From contig CP136065.1 of the NCBI GenBank assembly GCA_032622095.1, forward strand, positions 100,137,343 to 100,201,342: a stretch of 64,000 nucleotides of DNA. Reading direction: 5' to 3'. The translations under genes and the position numbers were made by a program. The DNA comes from Siphonodentalium dalli. Lineage: Eukaryota > Mollusca > Scaphopoda > Gadilida > Siphonodentaliidae. The notes under the pieces are model-generated. The model was given only the letters and a program-made list of their open reading frames with translations. It did not search any database and had not been told where the DNA came from. Below are positions 1 through 13,379 of this stretch, in pieces (position 1 is the stretch's first letter; each line of letters opens with the position of its first letter).

Positions 1-725
1 GTTCTTTAATATTGTGTCACAATAATCGCTTGTACCAAATTTCACAAATAAATTTCTGACAGATTTAATTTTGAGAAAATCCATTTTGAAATACCAGCAA
101 AACATGCGTCTGACCCTTAAACGATGTTAAATTTTGTTTAAATTTTGTTACTGTAACTAGATGTCTGGAACCCTGAATATATACATCTTTAAATAAAATA
201 AAACATTAATTTTGCAGATATACGAATTGAGATCGCTTTATATATTACATGTACCTGAATGAGGGAAGTCCGAGAGCTGTTACTTGCAGAAAATAGTTTG
301 CACAATTGGACACATGTTCGTTAAGATGTATCAGATGGTATAATCAGCCTCACACAACAGTGCGCGTGTTCGCTCAAAAGCATGATCGATCCACCACTTT
401 GGAGTAAGCATCAAGGCTATACGGTAATTCAGACGACACAATGTTAGTTTTACTACAAAAAGAGATTATAGGCAAACTGGTGTGCAAAATGGGCGTGAAT
501 CTTGAATGGTGTCGTGTACGTATATCCGATCGCAAACATGCAACGGATGATCGTTATGATATAATAACATAACACCATGTACTGGACGCGTAATGGATGT
601 GATCATTGACTAGCAATATTTCCTACCTTCGTGGAATATATAATTTTACCCCTATTTTATGAATCATCAGATAAACCTTTATTAATGTTTATAGTTATAC
701 CATGATCACGTACCCTACTATAGTA
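1..725. other. No gene seen
   Basis: AT-rich sequence without a convincing reading frame on either strand and without an obvious repeat. The next element begins at the TTAA at 726. Confidence 0.5.
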
Positions 726-729
726 TTAA

Positions 730-1198
730 AGGTACTCAACCCGTAAAGAGGGTCCCCATCTCAACAGATTCCAACAACAACAATCCGATCAGAGGGTCCT
801 ATATTACTATTTCTTTGGCTTTGGGGGTAAAAAATATTTGATTCGAGTCGAGGAACCCATCAAACAAAGCTCAGAGTTATTAGATATTGATTTTTCAAAT
901 TTGTTATGTTCTCGAGATGAGTACCAATAACTGCCGTAATCTGCTCTGGATGTGTACCTCAAATCTATTCAAACAGACAAGGATGAATAACTCTAAAATC
1001 AAGTGGTAATTTTAACGCAATTTTGACTGAGTTCTGGGCCAGATAGTATTCCCGATAATGAAAAATAATAGATTTATAAAATCGATATCTAACAAATCTG
1101 AGCTTTGATGGGTGACTTCCTCGACTCGAATCAAATATTTTTGACCCCCGAAGCCATTGAAATAGTAATTGAGAGGAGTTTTATCGGGTTGAGTACCT
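730..1198. mobile_element. TTAA-flanked inverted-repeat element (MITE-like), copy 1
   Basis: The ends are inverted repeats starting AGGTACTCAACCCG and finishing with its near complement, directly flanked by TTAA at 726-729 and 1199-1202. The inverted similarity runs inward for over 100 bp on each side and includes the shared words TTTGATTCGAGTCGAGGAA and its complement. TTAA duplication is typical of piggyBac-type and Kolobok-type DNA transposons. There is no transposase, so this is a non-autonomous copy. A diverged relative lies at 59311-59696. Confidence 0.65.
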
Positions 1199-1440
1199 TT
1201 AACGGTCATTGTGAGAAAAAAAGTTGTAAATCGCCACTGTGGGTATACAGGCACACTATTTTGAGTATAAACGTTTCCCATGCGTTTTGAACGGGAAAGT
1301 AATACCAACAGTAGGGACAACAATGTCGAGTTACAGTTACATCGGTATTAATGTTAATTCACACCGGGTGCGAGTGTGCGATTTTTACGCCGTTTCTGTC
1401 GTCCGTAGCGGTTCAAAGCCCGCGATTTTTATATTCGCAC

Positions 1441-2822
1441 CGAAAGCGATAGTCCAAGTCTTCTCGTACTAAAACCGGCTAAGATATTGGGATGGAGGTG
1501 CCGGTCTTTAGTCCGAGTTCCAGGCCCATGCATTCTTATGACACGACTTAAGCGTTTGTGACCCGCTCAAATAAAACCACAATTATATGAAATAAAATAT
1601 CACAATTGCGACAATAAACGGATATTTTCCGCAGAAGACATGCTATTTGATCTGAAACCCACATCAGTTGTGAATTGAAAGCGGTAATTTAATGCGAAAA
1701 GAGACATTTACCGCAATGTTTACAAATTTTTAAAAGTATGCGAACTCAGTTGACCTCGCGAACTGTGTTCGGCATTTTCCGTTGAAAATATTCCGTAGAT
1801 TTTCGACTGACCACGCAAATTACGATGAATTCTCCATTGTAATCGTAATTATGTGTGTCAATAAATAAAAAATAAATAGATTAATTAAACATTGAAGATA
1901 TAAATGTAATACATTAAATAAATTACGGGGAATTACAACCCTCTCAAAGTTTAAAACAGTGTAAACACAACGATCATTAGAATAAATAATATGGTGCTAC
2001 ATTTCCCACATTTGGTGGACTTCAGCGAAATTAAGATATATACTAAGCGAACAGAGCAATATACTGCTCTTGTTAAGCACACACAAAATCAAACAAAATT
2101 TGTATAAATTTTTAACCTTAAGTTTGAAAAGTCCCACTAAAACGGAAGAACTATATTTCGAAACTGTGTGATTCGGTTCTCCGATTATTTTATCAACACA
2201 AAAGTCAAAATGCACATGGATGAAAATCACACGCATGGCAAGTCAGACACAAGAGTTCTAATTTGCTCCAATTTTGACAAGTTGCTTGCGAAAATTGTCA
2301 ACAAAACTACCTTTCTGATCCTCCATTATGTCATTAAGTTTTTAGTGCGGGAATTGTTCTCAAAGCACATTGGAAACTGGACTTTGCGGCGATCGGGTTT
2401 CGCTATTTTGTTCGGAAAACCCCGCGCTATATATAGAAACGGAAACTAGAATACTCAGAACAAACACCGGACAATGCCGAAGTTCTTCGGAACCTGAGTT
2501 CGGCTTTCAGTTAAGTAAACAAACAGAAAAAACAGCGATGTTGGTGACAATCAACCGGAATATTCTATGCGTAATTTAACATGAAAGTTAGATTATTATA
2601 CACCATTATGACCATAAGATGTCTCTCTTTCCGATGTGTATAGCATCATGTATTGATTCATTAGGTAAATCGAGTAAAATACACCACAGATTCCCGCCAC
2701 AGATCGTGGGCGTAACTCGTGTGATAGGATTGGTATGCAAGCGGGCTTGGACTAAAAACAGCAAATCGCCATCCCAATATCTTAGCTGGTTTTAGTACAA
2801 GAAGACGTGGACTACGAAAGCG
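1441..2822. repeat. Inverted-repeat pair about 1.3 kb apart
   Basis: About 75 bp at 1441-1515 recur inverted at about 2743-2822. The shared core includes TACTAAAACCGGCTAAGAT and GATATTGGGATGG. The arms could be the ends of one 1.38-kb non-autonomous DNA element or two inserted copies of one short repeat. The interior (1516-2742) shows no supported gene. No target duplication was recognised. Confidence 0.45.
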
Positions 2823-3079
2823 AATGAGTCACTTCGTCGCACGCGATAGACAGGATAGACAATCGTTTGAGTTCATTATTTGCAGACAGGTCACAAATAC
2901 AATGTATATTGGAATTTTTGAACAGAATGTGTTCAACATATACATGTAATAATAATATCATTAATACCTCCTCAGTGGAGAGTGAGATTCTATACACTAT
3001 ACATGCACAGAAAATACAATATATATACACAGATACACAAGAAAGACAAGCGAAACACATGCGAAGGAACGCATTGCTT

Positions 3080-5390
3080 TAGACAAGAGTACCTCGCATA
3101 AGGTTGCACGCGCGTAGAAGAAAAAAAGCGGCGTCAAAGTTCAGTTCCCCAGAGTTAGAACAAGCATCTCTCCATTCGCAAAGGGTAGTACTTTCTAGAA
3201 TTAGCGCCGTTAAGTTCACAAATGAGAGGTATTGCATGCGATGAAAAACCCGGAACCGGAATACGTCAATGATTCTCTCCAAGAAGATATCGCGTAGATG
3301 TATTAGAATGCTAGCATTGCAGGAGAATAGCCCGTGAGTAATCTCATTGTCGTAGAATGAGCCACTTTGAGCACAACACAATCTAGTTGGATATGTGGTG
3401 TTATCTACAGAAGCACCAGATGACGCAGCTCTCTCGATCGGTATCGGTTGCGCGAAAGCAGAGACCACACTCGCCAAGAAGACAGAGAACCGGCGTGACA
3501 TTTCAGAAAGAAAGAGGAGGGATCAGTGTCAGATGAAACAGAGTTTAACCACTCCAGTCTGTTATGAGCTGCGACTGAAGCTTTCACGATTTTTTTCCAT
3601 TCCATTTAACCAGGACAGAATCCAGTATCCATGTATTGAAGGAGAACATTGAGAAGGTCGTACTGGCTGAACAAAGCCATGACATCTGCGACGAACCCAC
3701 AAGACTGGCGATTGAAGAACAAATATATTGGTGCAATTTCAGCAAGAATAGATGCAGTGTAAGATGAACTAGCTTCTGAACGAATAACAGTTTTTCACAT
3801 GTAGTTCTCTTGACATTTTCACATGTATTTCTCTTGACAAAGGCATAATGCAGAGAAGGCTTAGAGAAACATTTGCTCTGGTTCAAATGGTAGAGATTGA
3901 GATTTCTTTATGCATGATTGGAAATACTTCTCCATATTTTGCATGGCGGATTGATTGCCAAGTGGGGAAAGTTCCGCACCATATAGAGCTCTTGGTAGTA
4001 TAATTGATTTTGAAGAGCTTAATAATCTTTGTCGGTATGCAAGACTGCAATTTCTGTTTCCCTGATAAGGACAAATATGTGACATAGTTTTTGTGACATG
4101 AGTTATGCTCGTTTTGTCGGCGTTTTGAATTTGGTTTGGAGGATACCGATGTGGGTGCACTCCGTTCCCTCGTGGATAGGCATTCCACCGAGAGACCACG
4201 ATTTGTTAAAACGGTCGTGTTTCTGAATGGACTCGTTGAATATAACGGTTTGGCTCTTTGTAGAATAGAACTTGAATCTCCATTTCGCGGTATACTCAAA
4301 GCACTTAGACATCATCGAGTCCAACCCGCTCTTTGATACTGATAGTAGCGCTATATCACCAACGGTTGTGGGAGCAGCACACGAAATTCCATGCACTTTA
4401 AAGCCATCGGTTGTGAATGAGAGGTATTTGATTAGGTCATGCATATGCACTAGACAGAAAACGGCTATCACATCTCATTGTCGCGTTCCTTGACATATCT
4501 CCAGTGGTTCCGAAATGAATCCGTTAATTAGTCGTAACACGGCTGTTGCGATCAGTGTGTATACTGTGGATTGCCCGAAGCATTTTGTCTCCGATCCCAA
4601 GGTTTTGCAATTTCAATAAAAATGCAGAGTGCCATACCTTGTCAAAGGCTTTCTGTGAGTCTAAGAAGAGATAGATAGTCGCGGGAATCATTGTCTTTGA
4701 CGTATGCAACATATTCTGTAGTATGAAGGGTAGTCATCTCACAACTGATCCCTTTCTGGAACCCATTATGTAGCGAACGTGGGAATCCAGAAAAAAAATG
4801 GTGAGTTGATTTTTGTTTAGGAGGACGCTCTCATAAACTTTATATATCAAAGGTAACAATGTTATTGCACGTTAGCTGTCGGGTTTGGGTTCTCCTTTTT
4901 GATTGGAATAGTGACACCAAGTTTGAGTTTATATGGAATATATTTGATATCAAGCATGCTATTGTAGAAGAAGCAAATAATTCGCATGAAAGACTTATTG
5001 CAGAAAATGAGGTGCTCGTTCACTACACCGTCTGCTCCGTCCGCTTTACCCCTCTTAAGTGAGCGAACAGCTGCTCGTATCTCGGTCATAGAAATAGGTT
5101 CAGTTGGCACATGTTGGTTATCTCGGTTCGAAAGCAGTTCTTCAACAGTTCTCGCGACTTCTATTTCGAATTGAGTGTCATCGATCGTGCTCACTGTGAG
5201 AATAGATGTTTGCAAAATAGTCTCTCCAAACAGATACTATAGCACAAGGTTCGCGCACAATAGTGTCACGGAATTTCATTGCTGAGCTTGAGAGTGAAGA
5301 TTGCCAGTTGGATTGATTCAAAAGTTTCCAAAAAAGAAGCTTGATCGCATGTACGAGAACTATTGAGAGAGAGAGGTTTCCCATTGTTCC
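3080..5390 (-). pseudogene. Decayed LINE ORF2, reverse transcriptase to C-terminus
   Basis: Read on the minus strand from 5390 down to 3080, several frames match in order the reverse-transcriptase half of the LINE at 52786-55227. The pre-RT piece at 5384-5178 has FWK...RDYFANIY, matching FWK...QNYFAELY in the intact copy. An RT piece at 5215-4862 follows. Motif A (FLDSQKAFDKVWH) lies at 4712-4524. The motif C region at 4471-4103 reads PTTVGD where the intact copy has PTTADD, so the catalytic Asp pair is lost. The piece around 4199-3861 contains PRALYGAE, matching PKALYGCE. The C-terminal segment at 3501-3079 ends the relic. The frame changes many times and no endonuclease part is seen, so it is a 5'-truncated dead copy of the same or a closely related family. 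Confidence 0.85.
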
Positions 5391-7350
5391 TTTATCGATA
5401 AATACTTATCATCGTATTTTATTATCATGATGGTGGCAAACATCTCAAACATGATACTGAGATGTCTCTATATGCTGTCGGCATGATCTTTCGACGATAT
5501 GTTAACTCATCACATTTCTTAGACACAGAGTGAATTTTCTACTTGAAAGCATGCGATTTCACTGACGTCTTGGTTGCAGATTTCAACTTTTTGGAAAGTT
5601 CCATGACTATTTCATAAGATTCCTTGTTGCTAAAGATATCACCTTTCATGACCTTCAGTTGGCTTTTTAGCGATTCGATACCGAGGCATTTTTCATCGCG
5701 AAGTCGATCAACAGCCAAACTCAATTCGGTGTGTTGGTCGATGAATTCACTTGGCGACCCTGAGGTTGACAAACAAGCAGCAGGAAATGCAGGACTGGCG
5801 CACCGTTTGATCGACATCCACACCAGTACAGCAGTACACAATCCCGTTCGGCAGTTCAATTTGTACAGTTAAGCAATTTACTTCTAATTGACGAGGGTGT
5901 ACCGAAATAACACCACCACCACCACCACAAACTAGGTTGATATAATACAACGAGGTCATAAGAACATACTCATTGCGCTAATGCGAAAATCGTCTCGTCT
6001 CCTTTGAGATGTCGCGAGGTCTGACACGTGATCATGTGAGATCGGATTCAAAATGGCGGATAATTTGGAGGAACCTACCATAGTGCGCAAGGTCGTCAAC
6101 AATGGACGGTGCAGAAGACTTGTCGATTGATTTGTGCATATCCTCTATAGAAATTGTATTACAATGTTGAAGTTTCATGTTTTAATAATAGGGACAATCA
6201 AGTCCATGCATTTGCAGACTTGACACAACTTATCAATAGCATTGCAGTTGGCAGGTTGGTAGCCTGAAGGTTGTACTACTGTAGAGTTTATGCATATTAT
6301 AGGTCAACATGACCCCTTTCACAGATGACTGAACTAGTCTAGGTAACCTATGATATCCAAACTCCACTAAAACAATTTATAAACAAAGACACAATTAGGC
6401 TTTGGCAAAATTAATATTAGTTGAGTTTTTATTCTATATTTGTAGGGAAACTTGTTACATGCTATCACGTGATCGATCACGTGGATAACTTCGCCTGCGA
6501 TTTTTAATCGCAATCGGACACTCTACGTTTGTCGGCCACTATTGTTTTTGCATCTACGATGTTTCAAGTTTACATGTTAATTAAAATATTCCCAAAACCT
6601 CACTCTCATTATTCCTACTCGGTTCCACTGACACATGTATATATTCATAGTATTCATTCGGTATGTCGACCAAGTAGGTGCCTATACATATACGTATGAA
6701 CCACTATTCGTACCATCGCCCTAACAAAGCCTATTAAAACCCCAGTTTGCACACGATGAACGTAACCCAAAAAACAATCTCGGCCATTTACATCATATAA
6801 TCTGTCATCGCATTCAGGGGTGATAGGAAGACAGTCAGTCATGACTATATCACCCCTAACAATATACATGTATAGTCTATCAATATTATATTTATTTGTA
6901 ATTGTACTTTCCATGAGTGTATATTGTACAAAAATTATCCTATCCTATCATAATCGCAGTCGTGTGAGGTTACACTTAGTGTCCAATTCTAAATATTTAT
7001 TATTCACCAGTGAGTGTTGGTTGGTGACGAACATCTACTTGAGTGCAGGGTTGGATTTTTAATGATAGTGCTTCATACACATAAATGTCAGACAAGACAA
7101 CTGATCATGCAGATGGTTGTTCGAGTCATTTACAAACGAGGTTGTAAAACATAAACTCTAAGAAAATTTGAATTGGATTGAAGTCGGTACGACATACACG
7201 ATCAATGTAACTGCCTACCAGAATTTAGGATTTGAAATAGTTTCTTGTGATTCAATTCGTATGCATGCCTTCAATTCATATGACCTTTTGACATAAAAGA
7301 ACCAGATAACTAAAACTAAAGTTATAACCTTGAAACCGAAATAATCCGCA
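5391..7350. other. No supported gene
   Basis: Two suggestive pieces were seen but not called: a minus-strand frame at 5859-5539 with a coiled-coil-like, charged C-terminal half, and a plus-strand ATGGCGG start at 6053 opening only 25 codons (possible first exon). A CAC trinucleotide run lies at about 5912-5930. The rest, including 6131-7350, shows nothing recognisable. Confidence 0.4.
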
Positions 7351-7359
7351 AATTCTAAG

Positions 7360-7692
7360 TCGACAAGGACCATAACTCCGACAAAAAAGGGCGGGCGGAA
7401 CCCAAATTCGAACTTGACCTGTATTTTGGGCTATAATAAACTCACATACTAAATTTCATTCCTTTCAGTTCAGACTTACTAAAGTAATCATCCGGAAACG
7501 AAATTGAGTACAAATTCCAACAAACAGGGCCGCAACTGGTGAAAATTAGCGGGCGGAACTTGAATTCGAACTCAACCTGTATTTTGTGCTAGTAAACCCA
7601 CATACCAAATTTCACTCCATCCAGTTAAGATTTACTAAAGTTATCATCCGCAAACGAAAAAAGCGAACGGATATACGGACGGACGGACGGTT
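7360..7692. repeat. Dispersed repeat with CATCCGGAAACG words, two tandem units
   Basis: Two diverged units of about 170 bp share GGGCGGGCGGAAC, TTCGAACTTGACCTGTATTTT and AAAGTAATCATCCGGAAACG. The block ends in (GGAC)n at about 7676-7692. The same consensus reappears at 18475-18950, so this is a dispersed family. No coding capacity is evident. Confidence 0.6.
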
Positions 7693-7785
7693 GATGTATT
7701 ATATGGTATTATGACCAATAACATAATAGTTTCGTTTTTTTCAAAACTAGTGTATAAAACAAAATTAATTTACAATACAGTATGC

Positions 7786-7993
7786 AAAGAGTGTGCGATA
7801 AGCAAAACACCCAATATCGGGGATCCCCCACTAAAACTTTGGTTAAAACTGCCGACATATTGTTTACGATAGTCCGATATAGCGATCGTTAATCCTCGCC
7901 AGTCAAGATGTCGGCGTTGAGTGAGTCACCGCGAATCACTCTCCCAAAAAAAGTCGCCATGGTGGTGAGTGTTTTGCTTATCGCACACTCTTT
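7786..7993. mobile_element. 208-bp MITE, TIR AAAGAGTGTGCGATAAGC
   Basis: Terminal inverted repeats of about 25 bp (7786-7810 and 7969-7993) enclose a non-coding interior. A second copy with the same interior words (for example ACTTTGGTTAAAA) is at 26557-26753. Similarity between the two loci continues past the right TIR to about 8143 and 26895, so both copies sit inside a larger repeat. Confidence 0.7.
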
Positions 7994-8143
7994 ACGTGCT
8001 GTATATAAACAAAAGCTCGGCTCATACAAAGCGTGTTTTGGTGGATAATATCGCATTTGTACTATCATTATACTATACTATACTATTAGTATATTCTTGA
8101 GGAATTTTTCATAATTGGATAACTTATTTCTAAATTATAACCT

Positions 8144-9700
8144 AAACCAAGGCCATTGGTGCCTTTAAGTTCATGTCACCATAGGTTAGGTCCAGTCCAC
8201 AAACACTACACCATTACTTTCTCAATTCGATGACCATCAGGAATAACCACACAAACAAAAAATTAACATCGAGTCTTCAGCTTGGACTTTCAGTATATTG
8301 CAGCAATTATGATTTTTTCTATTGAAAAAGTTATAAATCAATTCTGTTCTTATTTGTTCTTGGTCATGTGGTATTTTTCGTACTCAAACTTGTGCAATGA
8401 AACTCCATTGGATTTTCTTTATTGACCTTTCTCTCACTTCAATTATGCCAAAACTCTTAAGTGGAACTAGTTGACGAGAAAGAATTGTTGCATATTGATC
8501 AGTGGGTTTTTAGAACCAATTTCCACGAAGACGAATCGATATCCACCACTACAAAAGCAACGGGTGTATTGAATTAATAAAACTCCACAGGGAATAAAAG
8601 ACGTCTATAGAAATACAGTAAGGGAAAACTGAAGTGTACTCAGTTTAAAACCATCGAAGGAAACAACAGCCACGATCAACTGTGACGTAAGCCAGTTAAG
8701 TATACATGTACACCGGGTGGTGATTCTGGTTGTATATTCAATGTATAGTGGGCATCAATTTTAATCTTCTACAAACGGTGAAGATGACACAGAAGGTAAC
8801 ATTCAGGTATTGTTCTATACCCACTTTAGGAATGGTCCCGAACACTTTGCATTGCGAAAAGTTGAAAAAGTTGAGCCAAAGAGGCATACAATTGTGAATA
8901 ATTATGTAGAGAGTATAAGAACAAGCTATTTCATTGTGAAACAACTTAGTGTAATAAAAAAGTATAAGACATGTATATCTTAGATATTATTACATATTTA
9001 ATGCAAATGGAGCGTCATAAATAAATAGAATTGTGTTCACAAAACAAAAAGACTTTTCTGTGACTTGCGAAGTTTGGGGTCAGAAATACACCTGGTTATT
9101 TCCTATTGGGAATTGTGCCCACTTTCGAGCCCTATAGTTGCCCAAACAATCCCAAATTCATAACCAAATATGACAAGGATGCATCTCCACACTACGGTCA
9201 CAACTCTGCAAAACACGAATTGACGAAACCCGGTTCCTTTCCCCGTGCTGGTCCAGGGGCACATAGATAATTCAAATCCGGAACATGCTGACTGAGATAT
9301 ATATAATGGGTGGAAGTCATTTCTGTATCCCAACCAAACTCCATCGGGGCATAATTATGTCCTCTCATTGGCACAGTGCGCCCCAAACTCTATCAGGGTC
9401 GCTGTCCTCTTGTGGATTACCAACGATGTTAAAGCACAAGGTTTTTGCAAGATTCGTGTAAATTCAGGAAAGCGCTCTATGATACGATTTTTGACAACAT
9501 CAATATTAGATGGTTACTGTCGTAATATTCTAACAGAATCGTGCATATAACAGCCGGAAAAAGTGATAAGTCCCCCAAATAAATAACCGACGTGCGAGGG
9601 GGTATATTTGCCTTCAATTTCCAATTCATTGTTTCAATGACCCCGCAAAGAGGACATTCAGTTTATAATATTAGGCAAGCAAACCATTTTTAATGCAGCT
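8144..9700. other. No supported gene
   Basis: AT-rich sequence. Open frames on both strands are under 80 codons and show no recognisable domain. No repeat structure was recognised. Confidence 0.4.
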
Positions 9701-9739
9701 AATACTCAGAGTTACCGGGAAATATCATGGATGCCTTAT

Positions 9740-10110
9740 TTGGATCTATAGTGAGGATGGGTCTATGATGTATGTTGTGTATGGAAAGTGTATATGCATG
9801 GTGGCACCCTGCAACTCCCTTTGCATCACCTAAATCGATCCAGCGGTTGAGAAATGACATGGGTCCAATATTTACACCATCTAGACGGCGGCCACTTTCG
9901 ATCGGAGTTCTATGTGTGGGGTTTATATTAAGAGTGTGTATGGTGGGTGGCACCATACACCACCCTTTGTTTACCTAAATTGGTCAAGCGGCCGAGTTAT
10001 GGTATGAGTCCCCTATTTGCACCCCTCTGGACGGCGGGCATTAAGAAAACGATGTAGGGTGTATGGAAAGGGTGTGTTGTACCACCCTTCAACACCCTTT
10101 ATTTGAGCGA
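9740..10110. repeat. Two diverged tandem units of about 150 bp
   Basis: Words such as GTGTATGG...GGTGGCACC, ACCTAAAT(C/T), CGG(T/C)...GAG and TCTAGACGGCGG / TCTGGACGGCGG recur about 150 bp apart, with a third partial start near 10060. It is a non-coding short tandem repeat. Confidence 0.5.
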
Positions 10111-10509
10111 CATATAACATTTTCGAAAAAAATAAAAGGAATAAGGAATGGAAGGCACCTTCGTGGTCGACGGTGTGTCTCGCGTTACAGGGATGAACAA
10201 CTACGAGAATCGTTAGTACATGGATTTGTCCCAGATTCGAGCATGTATGGGACTAAAAGTATTCCATTATACATTGATTATCACAAGCAACATAGAAATG
10301 TTGACTACTGTGTATTAATGACGAAGCAAAGATTTATGCATTGCATTAAGTGCGGGGGACTACTCATGGATTTATTTCCTCGCTTGACCTTCTTTGTGAC
10401 TTCTTATAGTATATAAACAATGACCAGATACTAAGAAGCATTATATGTCGACGTCAGCACAGCAGTACAAGTCTTAATTCATTTACCCCCCGATGAGCAT
10501 ACCCATTAA

Positions 10510-10716
10510 CCATTTCTATACTAAACACTCATTGACGGGCATTTATCCCGTATATGAAATGCTCAGGTAATTATCTGAACATTTCCCTCCAATATATATG
10601 ACGTCTTCTGTACTGTTATTATATTGTTTTCCTGAACACCCCTCCAGATGAATGATATACCATTCCAATGTATACTTTTATAATTTAGTGGGATAATCCA
10701 TTTAGTATAGAAATGG
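10510..10716. mobile_element. 207-bp TTAA-flanked MITE
   Basis: The 16-bp inverted ends CCATTTCTATACTAAA (10510-10525) and their complement (10701-10716) are directly flanked by TTAA at 10506-10509 and 10717-10720. The TTAA duplication points to mobilisation by a piggyBac- or Kolobok-type transposase. The interior is non-coding. Confidence 0.75.
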
Positions 10717-10720
10717 TTAA

Positions 10721-13379
10721 ATCAGCCCACGTGTAAGGTGTATTTGTGTGTATAGATTTAAACTCCTGCACAAGATCACCGTGTATATTCGACACTAGAA
10801 ATTGCGCAGAAATTTTGCCAATTTTATCGTCTTGATAGCATACCAGCGTTATAATTTCATTTATAATACGTAATAATAATGTGTTCGATATACAATGGCA
10901 TTGATGGATTATCGACGATTAGTTGAACAGTTCAATGCGCATGCCGAGTAATGTTTCATAATAGAGCGTTTCTGCACAGAAAATATCCATAATGAGATAT
11001 AAAACGCCCATTATATAATACACCTTATTAAATTTCCTCGAGGCACCAATATCTTCCTGATGAAATTTCATCAATAAAAACTGGTGCCATTTTTGCAGGG
11101 TATTTTTCAGCGCATTCACAAACAATCATACTTAAATGTTTGATGCTAGTGTACGGCAAATTGCAAATCACAATATATTTATTGTCGTGCGAATTGGTGC
11201 TGTCTCCATCCAGACAGAAGCAAATATGGAGTCACTCCTAGAATCAAAATAAGGGCGGTGATTGTTATATTGGGTTATAGCTAGTTTGGCTGCTCTGAAT
11301 TGACATTTCAACAAGTATTTGAGCAGCATATTTTCTGAATGTTTCATGTGGTGATAAACTAATGTATGCCTCAAGTCAACATCTTGGTACACATGTGCTC
11401 AAATAAGGACAATATTATTTTGTTCTCCATAAATTGTGATCTCAAACGTATAAATTGTTTTCTCCCATTCCTTGAGATTTGGGTCTCCTGGGTTGACTCA
11501 ATGTGGTTGTGTGTCTCTCCTATATTGTTTAACAACAGCCAGGCATACTGCATTCTAAATTCGCCATTTCTCCATCTGTGCGGAAGCGACCAAATTTTGT
11601 TTAATATCCTCCAAATGTTCTTAAATAATCATGGCAAAAAGGAGAAGTTGTCTCGGTCGATACGGTTAATTGAGCACCTGTTTAGATTTCATTTCCACTG
11701 CGGGATGAATTTATCATGAAGAAGAAAAAGCCGTTCGATGATGGCGACGCTGGTTCTCTTCCCGGTTCCCCAAATTTTGTATCCATATATGTACTTAAAG
11801 ATTGATCTGTATAAATGTATTAGTCGTTTAACGAGGGTCGCCAGTTTGTACGTAAAGTGTAGCTATTTTCATCTTCACGTACGGTACTCTCCCTCTTAAA
11901 ATAGAATATGAAACGACATACTGTAAGACTTGTTAGTTTTAACTTCATGACGCTATATATCTTTCAGTATATATGTTCTGTCTGGTTACCTTTGTCAGGT
12001 GAAAATAATAATACTATAATCACTACTATCTTTAATATAATTATTTACACGGTATCACGGATATGCCTACATTTATTTATTGGTGGGAATATGGGATATG
12101 TTTACCAAGTTTGGTATTATCTATCTTCCGGTCCCTGACCCGGACAACACCAGACAATTATATTCCTGGTAATCATGGAAGTTTCTACATTATAAAGTGA
12201 TGTGAGACACTCCGGTAGAGTAACCAAATAGAAGTGGAGAATAATCTTGCTCAAAGTAGTAATTTTTACAGATAGTATATCCAAATTGACAACACAGGCC
12301 ATCATTCTTATATATTAATTAAATGAAGTGACGCTCGATGGCGAAATCATTTTTGTTAGTTTATCACCGATAGATGCGTCCCGAATCGAGTAGTAAATAT
12401 CTACAATTGAGCGCAGTTCAGACGATGTTTTTAGACGATGGTAAGGTTGATTTGCTTCAAATTTTCAGTTATGTTAGTAGAATGTTCCATTCATCCAGTT
12501 GGTATAGCGCCTGAATACTAACTTATCAGCTTTAAGCACCGAACAAGTACATAATATAAGATATACCAAGTCAGGACACCAAGAAAAAGGTCAATTAGTT
12601 CGCATCACAGTTTATTGTGCATATGTGAAACCAGTGTTGGTGTGTGGTTTCCAACCATCTGTTCTGTTTTATGAAACAGATGTTTCATAAATGTTTGGTG
12701 TTTTTTGGGTGGAAATTGCATCATAACGATCGTCACATATGCTGGTATGTGTTGAGGTTCGAAGTGGCTGACAAGCTTCCGGCAAGATAATCCGCTCTGA
12801 TGTGATTTTAAAGCCCAAATATAAGTCACAATATAACGGACGAAACTGAAAGATGGTGCACCAATGAGATGGAAATTAACAAAATGGTCAATCGCCATCA
12901 CACTGATATGCAATGATAGGACTCAGTTGGCAGATATTTATTCCGACTTGCAATATGCCGTACAGGAACACACAGGCGATTGCAGTTTACATGACACTGC
13001 TCCTGCAATTAGCCGTACATCAGATAATTATCTCTTTTGTCAGTAATTTTACCAAACAGCCGAAAACAAATATGTTTGGCGCTACATAAACCTTTATGAA
13101 CCTTTCTGCGTAATGTGTATGGCAAAATTCAAGCATACATACGTTTTAAATGGGTACTGTATTCTAAATCTGCCATGTATGCGACCATCTCATTTTATAC
13201 TCAAACAGAATATATGCAACAAATGAATGATTTTGAGCCATTGATTAGCGCAAAATACACTTGTGCTCTATGGACGATGCAAACAACGTGGTAATTATAA
13301 TGAAAATTAATTTTTGACTCCAGTTGAGTATAAAAGGAGATGGTCCCATAAATGGCCGGATTTATATTACGGATTTATG
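10721..13379. other. No supported gene
   Basis: This long stretch has short unrelated open frames on both strands (the longest is about 117 codons at 11366-11719) and no recognisable domain, codon bias or paralogue elsewhere in the window. It may hold introns or intergenic DNA. Confidence 0.4.

Noticed and set aside
5539-5859. Minus-strand 106-codon frame with coiled-coil-like C-terminal half
   Set aside because: No motif or paralogue, and its upstream part competes with another open frame; could be chance or an unrecognised exon.
6053-6130. ATGGCGG start in good context opening 25 codons (MADNLEEPTIVRK...)
   Set aside because: Too short alone, and no convincing splice donor could be assigned; a possible first exon only.
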